Shown: piece after piece, positions 8,957-22,087 of the stretch | Layout: every line of letters starts with the position of its first letter | How positions within the stretch are numbered: the stretch's first letter is position 1 | Assembly: GCF_902167145.1 (NCBI RefSeq) | Contig: NC_050097.1 | Location: 39,230,095 to 39,294,094 of the forward strand | Direction: 5' to 3' | Source of the DNA: Zea mays | Lineage: Eukaryota > Streptophyta > Magnoliopsida > Poales > Poaceae | DNA: 64,000 bases | Program-made: the position numbers and the translations under genes | Notes under the pieces: generated by a model | The model's input: only the letters and a program-made list of their open reading frames with translations | Told to the model about the DNA's origin: nothing | Databases searched by the model: none

Positions 8957-11900
8957 TGTAACACCCTGAATTTGGGGTATAAAATTTCTTTTCTAATATT
9001 CATCCAATTCAGGTGTTACTCTCTCATTTCTTTGCTTTCCTTCTCTTTTTCCTAAAAATGGAGAATTATTTCATTTTATATCAATGTGTGAGTCTAGTAA
9101 AATAGAATCCTAAAAAAAGTCTTGATTGTTGCATCATGCCAGGGACAATTATGTTTTTTCTGTTGTTGTTTCTGTATTGGCAAGTGAACTGGTGGAGTAT
9201 GCTTTAGTATAGGGTTAGAATTGAAATAGCAGAAAAAGAAAATAAAAAAAGAACAAAGGAAACCTAATCTACCCCGGTTCCTCGGCCTGCGCTGGCCCAT
9301 GATGCGCAGCCCAACACAGCTTCGATGGCCAGCGCGCCCTGGCTTCCCGCCCGCGCGCCCGCGCGAGCGCCGAGCCACCGCATCCTATCGTCCTGCGCTT
9401 GGGCCCCACTCACCAATCTGCCCCACGCCCCACCTCCTGTTTATCTTCTCCGAAACCGCCCTCCACGCATGACTCCCCCACGACGGTTCCATTTGCCCCA
9501 GCACCCCATTTCCCTCTCCCTCTCCCTCACACGCGCCCACACCTCCGCTGCCACCGCCGTTCACGCCGTGCTGCATCTGCAGCCGCGCCATCGCCCATCA
9601 CCTGGTGCCCCGCCGCTCTGAGCTCGCATCGTCGTCCGCCGAGGAGCCTGCGTGGAGCCGTTGCCGAGGTGAGCTCTCCTCTCTCCCTTCCTTCCCTGCA
9701 CACGTGCGTCCCCGCTCCCACGGTCTGGTCGTGCTTCGCCGTCTTGCCCCGGCGAGCCGAGCAACGCCAGCGTCGCTGTAGAGCTGCTACTCGCGGGCTT
9801 CCTGCCCCAGCCGCGCGTTGTAACACCGCTCCGCCCTCCGCCGCTGCTAGCCGCATCCAGCCCACGAGGTCCGCGTTCCACCCCCTTTGCACATCACCGA
9901 ACGCCAGCTCCTAGCCATGTGCCGCTAAACGCCTCGTTCCTGGTCTTGCTGCGCGCCCGGTTGTGCGCTGTCGTCAATCCGGCCAGCGAATTGGCGGCGA
10001 GTGGCCGAGCAGCCCAATGGCCAAGCCTAGTCGGACGGTAGAGAGCCTCCTCCTTTCTATCCCCTTGCTGTGGCTGTGTTGGATGGTCCAAGAAAGTCAA
10101 AGGAAGAAGAGGGACCGCTGGTGCAATTCGTTCGTCCGGGCAGAGCCAGAAAACGAAGAAACCATGTGGAGAAATGGCTGGTGGGCCCACCCATGTGCTC
10201 ATGCATGCCTTGAGAAACCTCTTGGGCGCATGCATGAAAACAACCCCAGGAAAACGTGGCCAAGTTTAGGACTTTTCTTTGGCCACTTCTACCGTGCAGG
10301 ATTTTCTATGGACAGGTTCTTATGGCCCACTAGGTGGTTAATCCCTCAACCAATTATATTGCGCCACATAGCTCAATTCGGTAACTATTCATATCTTTTC
10401 GCATTATAAATCCGCTTTGACCCGTTTCAGTAGCGTTAACTTTATAACAAATAAAGTGCATATTAGTAACATTGTTTTGTCGTGACACATGTTATAATTA
10501 ATTAATTAATTATTCATTTAGTGGTTATTAGAACGACCTTCCAATTAAATCTAATTTATAGTTTTAATTTATGCATTTATAAATAAACGTTAATATGATT
10601 AATAGTAATCAAATGTTTTGATTCAACATTACTTAGTGTGATTATGACGTGTGTTTAGCGGTTCTCATATGTTGCATAGTTTATCATTCGTGAATTGTTA
10701 CCTATTCAATAAACCATATGTCGTAAACCCGTTTTGACTCGCTTTAATCGCGTTAACTTCATAACCTCGTCGCCATCGTGTTGATGACATTATTTCATCG
10801 TGATGCGCGTTTTAGCTAATTAATCGATTATTTATTTATCTGACAGTTACTAAAAGTAGCAATCTAATCAAACTAACGTATACTTTGATTCACTTTATAG
10901 ATACTTGTTAATATATCTGCGCCTGCTCGTGATGGTAAATTTCTTCCGCTTATAATCACTTAGGTTAAATAACATTAATTCATCAGGTCATATATTTTAA
11001 ATAATTTATTTAATATCGCTCGACTAATGGTTATTAGATTAATATTCTAACTAGATTAAATGTGTAGTATTCCACTTGATCTTTTATAATAAATATTAAC
11101 ATAGCAAATATTAATTAACTACTTTATGTATTTAATATTGGTTTAGTATAAACGTGTCACCTATTTAGTTTTATCACCTGTCGCGTGTGCTGTTCCGCAC
11201 GTGGTGGCATTCTCGTTCGCTCTGGTCGCGCATGTTGTTTCGTGTGTCGTCAGCGTGCTATGTCGTGCGTGTCCGCGCGTCATTTGCACGCTGTCGTATT
11301 GAGTTCGTCGTCGTCACGTTGTTCGCGCTTGTCGCGCGTGGTGCGCGCGCTAGGTCTCGTGCAGTCGTGTTGTTTCACGCGTTACGTATTTCGTCTCACT
11401 CCACTAATTCGTCCCGCTTAGAGTCGCTGATGTTATTTAAATTACTTATTTAACTAAGAATTATTAGTGTGGTCAGCTAATTAAAACTGTGCGATAGATC
11501 TAGTTTCATTTTAAATAAATATCGATTAATATATTCAGGTCAAACTAAATGTTATGATTAATACTCGTTTAGTGTAGACGCGATAACCTCTCGATCATAG
11601 CTCCGCCTGTCGCGTTCCTTTTCCCTCGTGTGACCGTAGTAACGCGCTCTATTTCGTTTTGCATATTTTATTATATTTTCCTTTGTATAGTGTAATGTTC
11701 TTATGCATATATGTTTGTTTGTTTGTTCCTGTTTGTCTTCGCTTCGCATTGCGATTAGATCGCGATTTGTTTCCGCGCTCCGAGGAATCGACGATCAAGC
11801 GTCGGCGACCAAATGATCAAGCTCTCTGAGTTTTATGAGGTTGAAGATCCTGAGCATCTGTTTGGTGAAGGCAAGTGTCCTCTGACCCATTATGTCCCAT

Positions 11901-13173
11901 TCACTTTTAATGCACTGTCCCACATTACTTAATTGAAACGTAAGGATTGACTAGCTTTCTATTTACCTTATCATTGTTTACCTTTTGGGTTATCATGGTT
12001 AGCATTATGCTATTGCTTTACTTTAATCAATGAACATGATGTGAATACTTATGATACTATGATGTTATCCTGATGATGTTCCTGTGATACTTTAGGGGGC
12101 TCAGACTGTTTCCTGAGTGCCTCTCCGTAAGGACCTGTTTGGGGAGTGACAACCCGGGATAACAGTGCAACCATGAGGGTGGAATGGGACGCCCTTAGCT
12201 GATTATTTAGAGGAACTAGAGGTGTAGTTGCTTCGCCGTCGTGCTGTCAATGGGGTCCAGGCACAGTGCTTGCTCTGCCGAGGATGGGTGCCGAGGTTCT
12301 TTCGTTTTGCTTTTGTTAGTCACCCTCCTGTGGGGAGAGGTACTGTGTTTATCAAACTGGAGAAACCTAACGGGCGGCTATGACCTCTAGGGAATCTTCG
12401 TAAAAGCTACGTAGTGATACCCTGCCGGACCACCTAGGAAGTGATCAATGGGGAGTCATGATCCCCGGGCAGAAAGGGAATCATGACTCATGGGTAAAGT
12501 GTGCGACCTCTGCAGAGGGAATGAAACTGATATATCAGCCGTGCTCACGGTTAAGAGCGGCCTTGGGATCCTCTTTGATTAGAGATACAGATGATATGAG
12601 ACACAATGGTTTTATTTATGGTTTTGGTTCGATGCTGATATTGGTGTTTCCTCGATGAGGAAATGGTTCATGGGTTGGTTATCTGATAAAACTTGGCTTC
12701 CACTAATAATAAATACCTGACCAACTAAAAGCAATCTGCTTTGACCTTAACCCCACATAAAGCTAGTCCACTTCAGCCAAACAGGACATTTGCTGAGTAC
12801 GTTGATGTGTACTCACCCTTGCTTTCACAAAACACCAGGTTGCCTTTGGTGCAATCTATACTCAAGTAAAGAAGAAGGCGTCGAGGCGGATCTCCAGGAG
12901 TTCCAGGACTTCGACGAGTTCGAGGATTAGGCTAGCGACCACCCCCAGTCAGCTGTCTGTGGTGGGTTTATTTACGTTGGCTACGTTTCTATTCTGTGTA
13001 CTTTGATTATATTATGTAAATGACTCTAGTCTTTATATTATTACTTACTCTTTATTGTTATTCGAAGCATTGTGCTATGATGAGTCATTTATGTAATCGC
13101 CGTGTACGTGAATTTCTGATCCTGGCACGTACATGGTTTGCATTCGGTTTGCCTTCTGAAACCGGGTGTGACA
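8957..13173 (+). repeat. 5' LTR of the LARD
   Basis: 4217 bp. It contains a CpG-dense block (about 9280-10060) of promoter or leader character, an AT-rich middle (10380-11160), a second GT/CG-rich patch (11180-11420) and a conserved 3' third (11800-13173). The imperfect stem TGCTGAGTAC/GTACTCA lies at 12791-12815. Frames inside, such as 9399-9914, are broken in the partner LTR and are not credible genes. Confidence 0.93.
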
Positions 13174-13177
13174 TAAG

Positions 13178-13190
13178 TGGTATCAAAGCC
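13178..13190 (+). promoter_or_regulatory. Primer-binding site of the LARD
   Basis: TGGTATCAAAGCC, four bases after the LTR end, a common Gypsy variant of the Met-tRNA PBS. Confidence 0.9.
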
Positions 13191-13399
13191 TTGCTGACTG
13201 TAGGACCGCTATCCTAGAGTAGCATTGGCCGTTTTAAGGACTTATTGATTATTACTTCACCTCATCCTTGATTCTGATTCAAACTATTAGTCACCTCGAC
13301 TAATTCTATGTTGTGCTCCTATATGCCCCCTTGCCAAAATTATTTTATTCTAGTATGTTCTATACTTCTCTCAATCTATTAGATCTGATCTCACTCTTG

Positions 13400-15200
13400 T
13401 GCTTGCGACATCTTCGTAGATGCCCCTGACCATAACCTTCTTGTCTTTTGAGATTTTTTTCCATCATTGAATTTATACCATTTGACCATCCCTATTTCCC
13501 TTGGTCTTGGTATGCTCGTATCCTTGAAGTCTTGCATACTCTTATATTTTTATGTATGTTTATCTTCATACCCCAAGGTCTGTTTAGGATATTTCATTTT
13601 ACATTCCCTTGACCACCCTTGTTTCTCGATAATCCATGAGCATTCATTTTATTTCGCACATCCTTGGTGATCTCATTGATTCCTTGTAACTTCCTTCGGT
13701 AATGAATTTTTATTTCAACTCTTCTGTCGGAACCTCACTTATCTTATACTTGATTGTTTTCTTCACTTCGTCCCTCAACAAGTCCTGTCTTAACTCTGTC
13801 CATGGATTATGTTTTCATCATTATCACCTTTATCTTTGTCACCCCTATATCTTACCTTGATGTTTATCTTATACCGGCCTTTAAAATATCCTCTTTTCCA
13901 TCTCAATCTAAGCATTGTACTTTACCTACTTTTCCCTTGGACGTATCCTCTTCTTTGTCACCTGTGAGTTTTTAATTCTATCGTTTGTTGGGTTTTTGTT
14001 TATTACTTCATTTACCCTTCTCATCACTCTATCATACCTTGTGATTACATTATGTCTGTTATCTAAAATCTCCAATCTCCTATCTCAATTTGAGAGCGGT
14101 GTTTTACTTACCTCACTCTTGGCTATATCCTCTTCTTTACCGCGTGTAAGCATGGGTGCAACTCCATTCTTTGTTGTACTCATACCACTGGCTCTCCAAT
14201 GCCTTCATCTTTCCCCATATACCTTTGTCCGTTATCGCCTTTGAACCTTGCGATATTGATGTCTTCTACCTAAATGCTTACCTTGAACACTTCTTTAAAA
14301 GCCTCCCCTTTCCTTCAAGCAAGTTTGAGGCTGTGAGTTACCTATCTCTCCCTTAATTTCTTTTCCCTCCTTATCGCCTTACAGGTTATGTCCCAATTCC
14401 ATCCTTTGATGTGTTTTTATTTGCTATCACCATTCCCTGGTCATCTATCGATCTTGCCTTGATACTCACCTTTATGCCTACTTAAAAATCTCCTCTCTTC
14501 CACCTCAATTTGAGAGTGGAAATTTACCCATCTGCCCTTGGACGTACCCTCTCCTTTTCCACTTGCAGGTCCGTCTTATCTCCATCGTCTATGGTACTTA
14601 TATCCTTTGTTCTTTTGCCCATTTACCTCCTCTCTTACACTCTTGTCAGGTATCACCTTTAACCCTTGAAATATTCGTGCCCTTACCTTCATGCTTACTT
14701 TGAACCTCCCCTTTAAAGCCTTCTCTTTTCCATCCTTGCTCGAGGATAATGTCTCACCTATTTCACCATTGACTGCTCCTTCTTTGATGCCTTGCAAGTC
14801 CTATTTAAAATACATCCTTTATTGTGTGTTTGTCCGTTATCACCTTAACCCTTGTCATCCCTCGATCTTTACCTTGATGCTTACCTGCATTTTAAAGCCG
14901 CCTCTCCCATTTCATTTCAAGATTGATGTCTTACCCATCCCGCTCTTGTTCGTTCCCTTTTCCTCTATCACGTTGCAAGTCTTAGCTTTTGCTCGATACC
15001 ACCCTTACCTTCCTAATATCTAGATCTTTCCATGATGTTATCTTTTGTCTACCTTTTGAATTATCATCTTTCCCATCCCAATTTGAGAATGGTGTTTTAC
15101 CTATCCTGACCTTGGTTGTATTCCCTCCATGTCGGTTACAATCCTTGCTTTAACTCCATCCTTTATTATGCTCATGCCCCTACCTTGCATGTCTTATCAT
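13400..15200 (+). repeat. Diverged pyrimidine-rich tandem repeat
   Basis: Recurrent strings such as CAATTTGAGAG near 14086, 14506 and 15078, ACCTTGA(T/A) near 13855, 14281 and 14871, and TTATC(A/G)CCTTT/TTATCACC(TT)AACC near 14231, 14651 and 14838. Unit borders are blurred; a dot plot would define them. Confidence 0.6.
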
Positions 15201-15814
15201 TCTCCTTGCCTTTCGATGGCCTTAGAGTAGTTTCCCTTTGTAACACGTAGCAACGAGATGTTTGTTGGTGTTGCTTGTGCTGTTTGTCTTTGTGTTATGA
15301 CTGATTTGCTTCTTTGTGATGAGTGTTGGTGTGTTGTGGCCCCTTGTCCACAACGTCATTTGTTTACTAGCTGAGTGTCATAGAGTTAGGTAGTTGGGTG
15401 CTCTCCCTTTTCTCTCTTCAATCCATCTATACTTGCCTTTTCTATCTATACCCTTCCCTCTTGCACCTATCCAATTGGCATTAGTCAAGATCAGAGTCGG
15501 CAGCATCTTCACTAAGTGATATCAACGCTCCCGTTAAGGGGGTTAGCTGCTAACCCTAATGAAGACAATGCGATCAATACCAACCAACAAGATCAAGAAG
15601 GCGCAGTGAAAGAGTGTGTGGGTCCTAACCCACAGGTCCAAGAGATCCTCAAGAATTGCATAAGTGGGTCCTGAACATCTGAAGGTCAAAGCAACCAGTC
15701 CGCAAGTTAATCTTGCGCAGTCAAAGTCAACTCAAGAAAGCCATGAACAACCGATGAACCAGCCGTGTTTTTCTTGCTACCTTCTTCTTGAATCTCGGGG
15801 GCGAGATTCCTGTT

Positions 15815-15828
15815 AAGGGGGTTAGATT
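15815..15828 (+). promoter_or_regulatory. Polypurine tract of the LARD
   Basis: AAGGGGGTTAGATT immediately before the right LTR start TGTAAC at 15829. A second copy of TTAAGGGGGTTAG lies near 15533, a possible duplicate primer site. Confidence 0.75.
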
Positions 15829-17901
15829 TGTAACACCCTGAATTTGGGGTATAAAATTTCTTTTCTAATATTCATCCAATTCAGGTGTTACTCTCTCATT
15901 TCTTTGCTTTCCTTCTCTTTTTCCTAAAAATGGAGAATTATTTCATTTTATATCAATGTGTGAGTCTAGTAAAATAGAATCCTAAAAAAAGTCTTGATTG
16001 TTGCATCATGCCAGGGACAATTATGTTTTTTCTGTTGTTGTTTCTGTATTGGCAAGTGAACTGGTGGAGTATGCTTTAGTATAGGGTTAGAATTGAAATA
16101 GCAGAAAAAGAAAATAAAAAAAGAACAAAGGAAACCTAATCTACCCCGGTTCCTCGGCCTGCGCTGGCCCATGATGCGCAGCCCAACACAGCTTCGATGG
16201 CCAGCGCGCCCTGGCTTCCCGCCCGCGCGCCCGCGCGAGCGCCGAGCCACCGCATCCTATCGTCCTGCGCGTGGGCCCCACTCACCAATCTGCCCCACGC
16301 CCCACCTCCTGTTTATCTTCTCCGAAACCGCCCTCCACGCATGACTCCCCCACGACGGTTCCATTTGCCCCAGCACCCCATTTCCCTCTCCCTCTCCCTC
16401 ACACGCGCCCACACCTCCGCTGCCACCGCCGTTCACGCCGTGCTGCATCTGCAGCCGCGCCATCGCCCGTCACCTGGTGCCCCGCCGCTCTAAGCTCGCA
16501 TCGTCGTCCGCCGAGGATCCTGCGTGGAGCCGTTGCCGAGGTGAGCTCTCCTCTCTCCCTTCCTTCCCTGCACACGTGTGTCCCTGCTCCCACTGTCTGG
16601 TCATGCTTCGCCGTCTTGCCCCGGCGAGCCGAGCAACGCTAGCGTCGCTGTAGAGCTGCTACTCGCGGGCTTCCTGCCCCAGCCGCGCGTTGTAACACCG
16701 CTCCGCCCTCCGCCGTTGCTAGCCGCATCCAGCCCACGAGGTCCGCGTTCCACCCCCTTTGCACATCACCGAACGCCAGCTCCCAGCCATGTGCCGCTAA
16801 ACGCCTCGTTCCTGGTCTTGCTGCGCGCCCGGTCGTGCGCTGTCGTCAATCCGGCCAGCGAATTGGCGGCGAGTGGCCGAGCAGCCCAATGGCCAAGCCT
16901 AGCCGGACGGTAGAGAGCCTCCTCCTTTCTCTCCCCTTGCTGTGGCTGTGTTGGATGGTCCAAGAAAGTCGAAGGAAGAAGAGGGACCGCTGGTGCGATT
17001 CGTTCGTCCGGGCAGAGCCAGAAAACGAAGAAACCATGTGGAGAAACGGCTGGTGGGCCCACCCATGTGCTCATGCATGCCGTGAGAAACCTCTTGGGCG
17101 CATGCATGAAAACAACCCCAGGAAACGTGGCCAAGTTTAGGACTTTTCTTTGGCCACTTCTACCGTGCAGGATTTTCTATGGACAGGTTCTTATGGCCCA
17201 CTAGGTGGTTAATCCCTCAACCAATTATATTGCGCCACATAGCTCAATTCGGTAACTATTCATATCCTTTCGCATTATAAATCCGCTTTGACCCGTTTCA
17301 GTAGCGTTAACTTTATAACAAATAAAGTGCATATTAGTAACATTGTTTTGTCGTGACACATGTTATAATTAATTAATTAATTATTCATTTAGTGGTTATT
17401 AGAACGACCTTCCAATTAAATCTAATTTATAGTTTTAATTTATGCATTTATAAATAAACGTTAATATGATTAATAGTAATCAAATGTTTTGATTCAACAT
17501 TACTTAGTGTGATTATGACGTGTGTTTAGCGGTTCTCATATGTTGCATAGTTTATCATTCGTGAATTGTTACCTATTCAATAAACCATATGTCGTAAACC
17601 CGTTTTGACTCGCTTTAATCGCGTTAACTTCATAACCTCGTCGCCATCGTGTTGATGACATTATTTCATCGTGATGCGCGTTTTAGCTAATTAATCGATT
17701 ATTTATTTATCTGACAGTTACTAAAAGTAGCAATCTAATCAAACTAACGTATACTTTGATTCACTTTATAGATACTTGTTAATATAACTGCGCCTGCTCG
17801 TGATGGTAAATTTCTTCCGCTTATAATCACTTAGGTTAAATAACATTAATTCATCAGGTCATATATTTTAAATAATTTATTTAATATCGCTCGACTAATG
17901 G
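15829..17901 (+). repeat. 3' LTR of the LARD, first part
   Basis: Matches 8957-11029. Interrupted at 17901 by the Tekay-like element; AATGG at 17897-17901 is the left TSD. Confidence 0.93.
17897..17901. repeat. Target-site duplication AATGG, left copy
   Basis: Identical to 31340-31344; the undisturbed site is seen in the left LARD LTR near 11025-11029. Confidence 0.95.
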
Positions 17902-20900
17902 TGTGACGGAACCTCCTAAGTAATTAGGCCCACCTACAGTTGTCCTTGTCCAACGGACCTCAGACACCCTGTAGATGTTCCTAAGTTACTTGACAAGCTC
18001 GGTATCTTTCCTTACCTTACCAGGAACGTCTCACCCGTCTTGCAGACATTACAGAACATCGGAGATAAAGAGATGCGGAAGCAATTACATAAACTTACAT
18101 TTATTTCAAAAGCAAGCTTGAGTTATTTTATTACAGACCAGAACTAAAAAGTGAGTGCAGAGTAGTAATATTATACAAACCAAGGGAGGCACAAACTCCT
18201 CCCGATAAGCTATAAGCAAAAGATCCTATGTGGAGGACCGAGTCCTCCCGCACTTCAGTCTTGTTTTTCTTCTTTTGGAACCACCTTGGCACAGAAGCAG
18301 CAAAAGTCTGCTACTTCCTCACCTAAAAACAACGAAGGGATAAACCCTGAGTATGGAATTACTCAGCAAGTCTTACCCGACTAAAGAAAAGACTCTCAAG
18401 GGTATGCTGGTTGTATGGGAGTCAAGGTAAGGCTTTTCAATAATCAAAGACGCTGTTTTGCAGAAATGCTTACTAAAGTGGATCCTTAAAAATCCAATTT
18501 TATTTGTCAAGTTAAGTAAAATTACCTGCACTAGGGTTCTTTCTACCCTAGTTCAATCACTGGTCCTGCACTAGCCAATTTCTTAACAAAAGCCCATCGT
18601 CTTTAGTGGAATGCTACGTGTAGGGCAGTGACCAAGTCTTCATAACCGCGAAGGTACGGCGATCCGAATCGATTATACTCAGCTGAGGATCTCCAATCAC
18701 ACGACATATGTAGCACTTAACCCTTGCATATGTCAACCCGCCACCGGGGTTCTTAAGACCGGATCAGGTTCACGCAAACCGAGAGCACAGATACACCACC
18801 GTCCAGCCTCTTGCCATGGAGGGTACACGCTACTCTCGCCATCGCTCCACGCCCATTTCGTGTTATCTTATTCCGGCCTTAGTCTGCCCGAGGCAAGGCT
18901 TACCCATGACGAGGCATGTGACCAGTTAAAGGGTCCTCGATCATCAAGCCTACATCGACAAGGTCCTTAATCGACTCAGACGGAGACACTACACCGAGAC
19001 TCTCTTCTCGTGCAAGTCACCCGCCCGGTCTCAACTTAATTATTTCAAACCCAAAGTTTGGTACCTGGCAGAGGTACATCTTTTCCGATGTTGAACCTAT
19101 CAAGGCCTTTGATAGATCCATCATCAAGTTTTATTTTCGAAAAACATCCCACCCACTTTTGCCACATCATATTTTGTAAAAACAAAACCTTTTGTTTTCT
19201 AAAGCCAAGCTAAGCATCAAAAAGCTTTTGTAAAACAGGTGATTAAGGAAGGTAATCCAATTCAAGGAAGGTAATGCAGGAATGGTTTTATCAAGCAACT
19301 CCTATCACCTAATGCAGCAATCAAGTGAGAAAGATTTTAAAATAGCAAGGAAGGTGGCAAATGCACCGGGGCTTGCCTTCGTTTACAGGTGATTCGGGTT
19401 CGGATCCACAGATATCGAAGTAGAAACTATTGCCTGCTTGTGAATCCGAAGGAGGTGGTGCCCTGTCTTCGGTGACTTCTATCTCTTCTTCACGTTCTAA
19501 TCATAACCATACATAAGTATAAGAATGGATGCCATGGGATGCTCATGAGGATGCAAATATAAACTTATTATCTATGTCTTGAATACAACTTTCCTTCACG
19601 GTGTTCCGGGAACTTAGGGTTTCCGGAGTCGGTAAAGGAGTTCATAGGGCAGGGGGGGTGTTTTGGGGTTTGGTGATCAAACAAGGTCCAAATCAATTCA
19701 AATCCTACCCAAGGCTTCTAAATATTATGAGGAACTCATATAAAAATTTTGAGCATTTTTGGAATTACCCTTTGTTTTCTAAAAATCCATAACCAACATT
19801 TTTAACCACTTTAAATACCCTAAAATTTCTTACTTCCACTAAAATTCACAAACTTATTTTTACTAAATTCTAGGGAAAATAACAAGCCTAGGAAAATTAG
19901 TTTCACAATTTTAGCATTTTTCTACATTTTTTTACATATTTCTAAAGCTCTGCTGAAAAAGAAAAAGGAAAAGGATTAAATAGAACTGGGCCGGTTCTGG
20001 CCCAGACGGCCCAGGTCCAGGGCAAAACGCGCCCGCGCGCGCCCGCGCCCTGGCGGCTTTGCAGAAAGGGCCCCGAGTTTTTGACTAACTGTGAACGAGT
20101 TCAGTTACTATTTGTATCAGTCACTGACAAATTGCACCGGGGCCCCTCAGGTTCTATTTCTCCACAGGTGAGGTCCCTGACGACGGCAGCGCACGGAGGA
20201 GCTCCGGCGAGCGCGTAGACTGGCCGAGCGGGGCCACGACCGGTGCTCAGCTGCGGCCTAAACCAAATTCACAACCTAGCGGATGTTTCCCCTAGGTTAA
20301 TTTGAAGAATGGTGCCCTAATTTGCCCTGACCACGGCAACCGTGAGTATTGCGGCTAGGTGGTCGCGTTCCCGGCGACCAGAGGATTCTCAATCCAATTG
20401 CATGCGTCGGTGAGTTTGAGGGAAGCTTAAGGATGCTAAAACGAGATTAGAGAGGGCGTGATCGGACCTGGAGAGGGCTGGCCACGACGAGCTTGGGTTC
20501 ACGGCGTTCTTCAATCGGTTTGGGGGAAATTCCAAATTCAAGTTCTCTGGTGGGGGGTTTGGGATGCAGGTGGGTGCAGTAGATGCTTGGATGCATGGCG
20601 GAGCTGGGGGTACGGTCAATTTATAGCGCCCGCGGGCGGTGGTGCTCAATTTGGCCGAGCCACGCGGCGGTCGGAGGTGAAGAAGAAAGCACTGGCCGCG
20701 TGAGTTCGTGGCCAACGGCGTGGCAAGCTCACCGGCGTCGATGGGACAGCCTTAAGGTGTCACGGCGGTGCGGTGGAAAGGCTAAGCCACGCGGCACATG
20801 GCCGGGAGGCGGCGGTCACCGGCGAGGTAATCCACTCAGCCGCAAGGAGGGAGAGAGGGCCACGGGGGTCAACGGAGTGATCGCCAGCGCACGGGCGGTG

Positions 20901-21935
20901 AAGATCTTTTACCCCGCAAGGTTATCCATTAGCTATGAGCGCGAATCCGGACGGCGGCAGCACGAATCACGGCGGAGGGAGCCGTCGGCGGTGAGGACAG
21001 CCGCGCTGGCGGTCTGATCCCTATTGAGCACTGTACCATGGCAGTCACCAATTCAGAGCGACTGACAGAGCACATTGGAGCATCATTTTCTCTGATTTTC
21101 AGATGGCAACACACCCAATGATCTATAGCAAAGTTGTAGTGCTATAATCCATCTATATCTTTGCTATAATGTGTACTCACAAAAGGTCACTGGATCCCCT
21201 TCAAAATCGAGCTCAAAGTTCATGTCATAACACTGTTAATCTGCATTTCAGACTACAGGCAGCCTGACAGTCCATCTTTGATTGGGTTTTTCTCCAAATT
21301 TCACATAAGACCATGGCTTGAACCCTTAAACAAAGTTGTTCTCCCATGATTGATCTTCAACTTTGATGTGGTCACCTAACATGAATTCTCACTATTTTGA
21401 AAGCTACACAGCCCCAAAGTTGGGCCTACAACCCTGTTTTCAGACTTAGCATAGGACTCAAATGAGGTCCATTTTGCATTTAAGTCCAAAACTTAGGGTT
21501 TGGCTTTCAAGTCCACATGTTTGTGAACCAAATGACTTAAAATACTTATTTAGCTTGGTTTTTGCACTTTAGCCCAAAAGTGGGCTAATTTTGCACATAA
21601 GCCCCTAGGGTTTGGTTTTAGGGTTTTCCAGGGTTCCAATTAGGGTTTCTGGTATTCCAGGGGTATAAAAGTGATTCAAGTTTATTCTTGGGGTCATTTT
21701 ATGACTTTTACCCTAAAGCTTTTAGGTTTTCTCAACTTGGGTTAGGTTTTACCCCTTTAATCCCTATTTAGGGTTAAGTCCTTTAACCAGGGTCCTATTT
21801 GCAAAACACTTAAACAATACAACTTGTTTGAAATTTTTGCCTAGTGAATGCACTCTAGGTGTGTCAAACATATGCAATGCCAATGCTCTGATGCCATGCT
21901 CAAGTTTTAGTTACAGTAACACCAGGGGTGTTACA
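17902..21935 (-). repeat. 3' LTR of the Tekay-like element
   Basis: 4034 bp, TGTGACGG...GTTACA on the plus strand. The stem TGAGTA/TACTCA(GCA) at 18348-18368 parallels that of the LARD LTR on the opposite strand. TATA candidate on the minus strand at 20618-20626. Confidence 0.95.
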
Positions 21936-21948
21936 TCCTTCCCCCCAT
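21936..21948 (-). promoter_or_regulatory. Polypurine tract of the Tekay-like element
   Basis: The minus strand reads ATGGGGGGAAGGA directly before TGTAACACCC. Confidence 0.9.
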
Positions 21949-22087
21949 AAAAGAATCTCGTCCCGAGATTAAAAGTCCTAGGGTAAGTAATGGTAAAGGA
22001 AACGCATCACATTTTTATTCCCTTATTTTTGGTACAAGACAGGGGTGGTGTGGGGGTTACTTCTTTATTACAACAGCTATACAGGCT

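Larger units (their letters stand above)
13174..15828 (+). other. LARD internal domain, non-coding, with diverged tandem repeats
   Basis: No frame longer than about 110 residues, and none looks like gag or pol. From about 13400 to 15200 the sequence is strongly pyrimidine-rich on the plus strand. It repeats the same phrases in order: a CAATTTGAGAG(T/C)GG-like string, a run meaning roughly 'cctatctcccttgg...tcctcttc', and an 'accttgatgcttac' string. These recur at irregular spacings of roughly 130-300 bp, as old tandem duplications do. The last 400 bp (15480-15828) are non-repetitive and end in the polypurine tract. Confidence 0.7.

Noticed and set aside
9399..9914. 171-residue ORF and its antisense partners in the LARD LTR
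   Set aside because: The equivalent frame in the partner LTR is shortened by a stop (16271-16642), and both strands are open because of high GC. Not protein-coding.
20389..21017. ORFs of 81-144 residues in the Tekay LTR, repeated at 29811-30421
   Set aside because: Present in both LTRs as GC-rich leader, on both strands, without domain signature; the antisense frame differs between copies.
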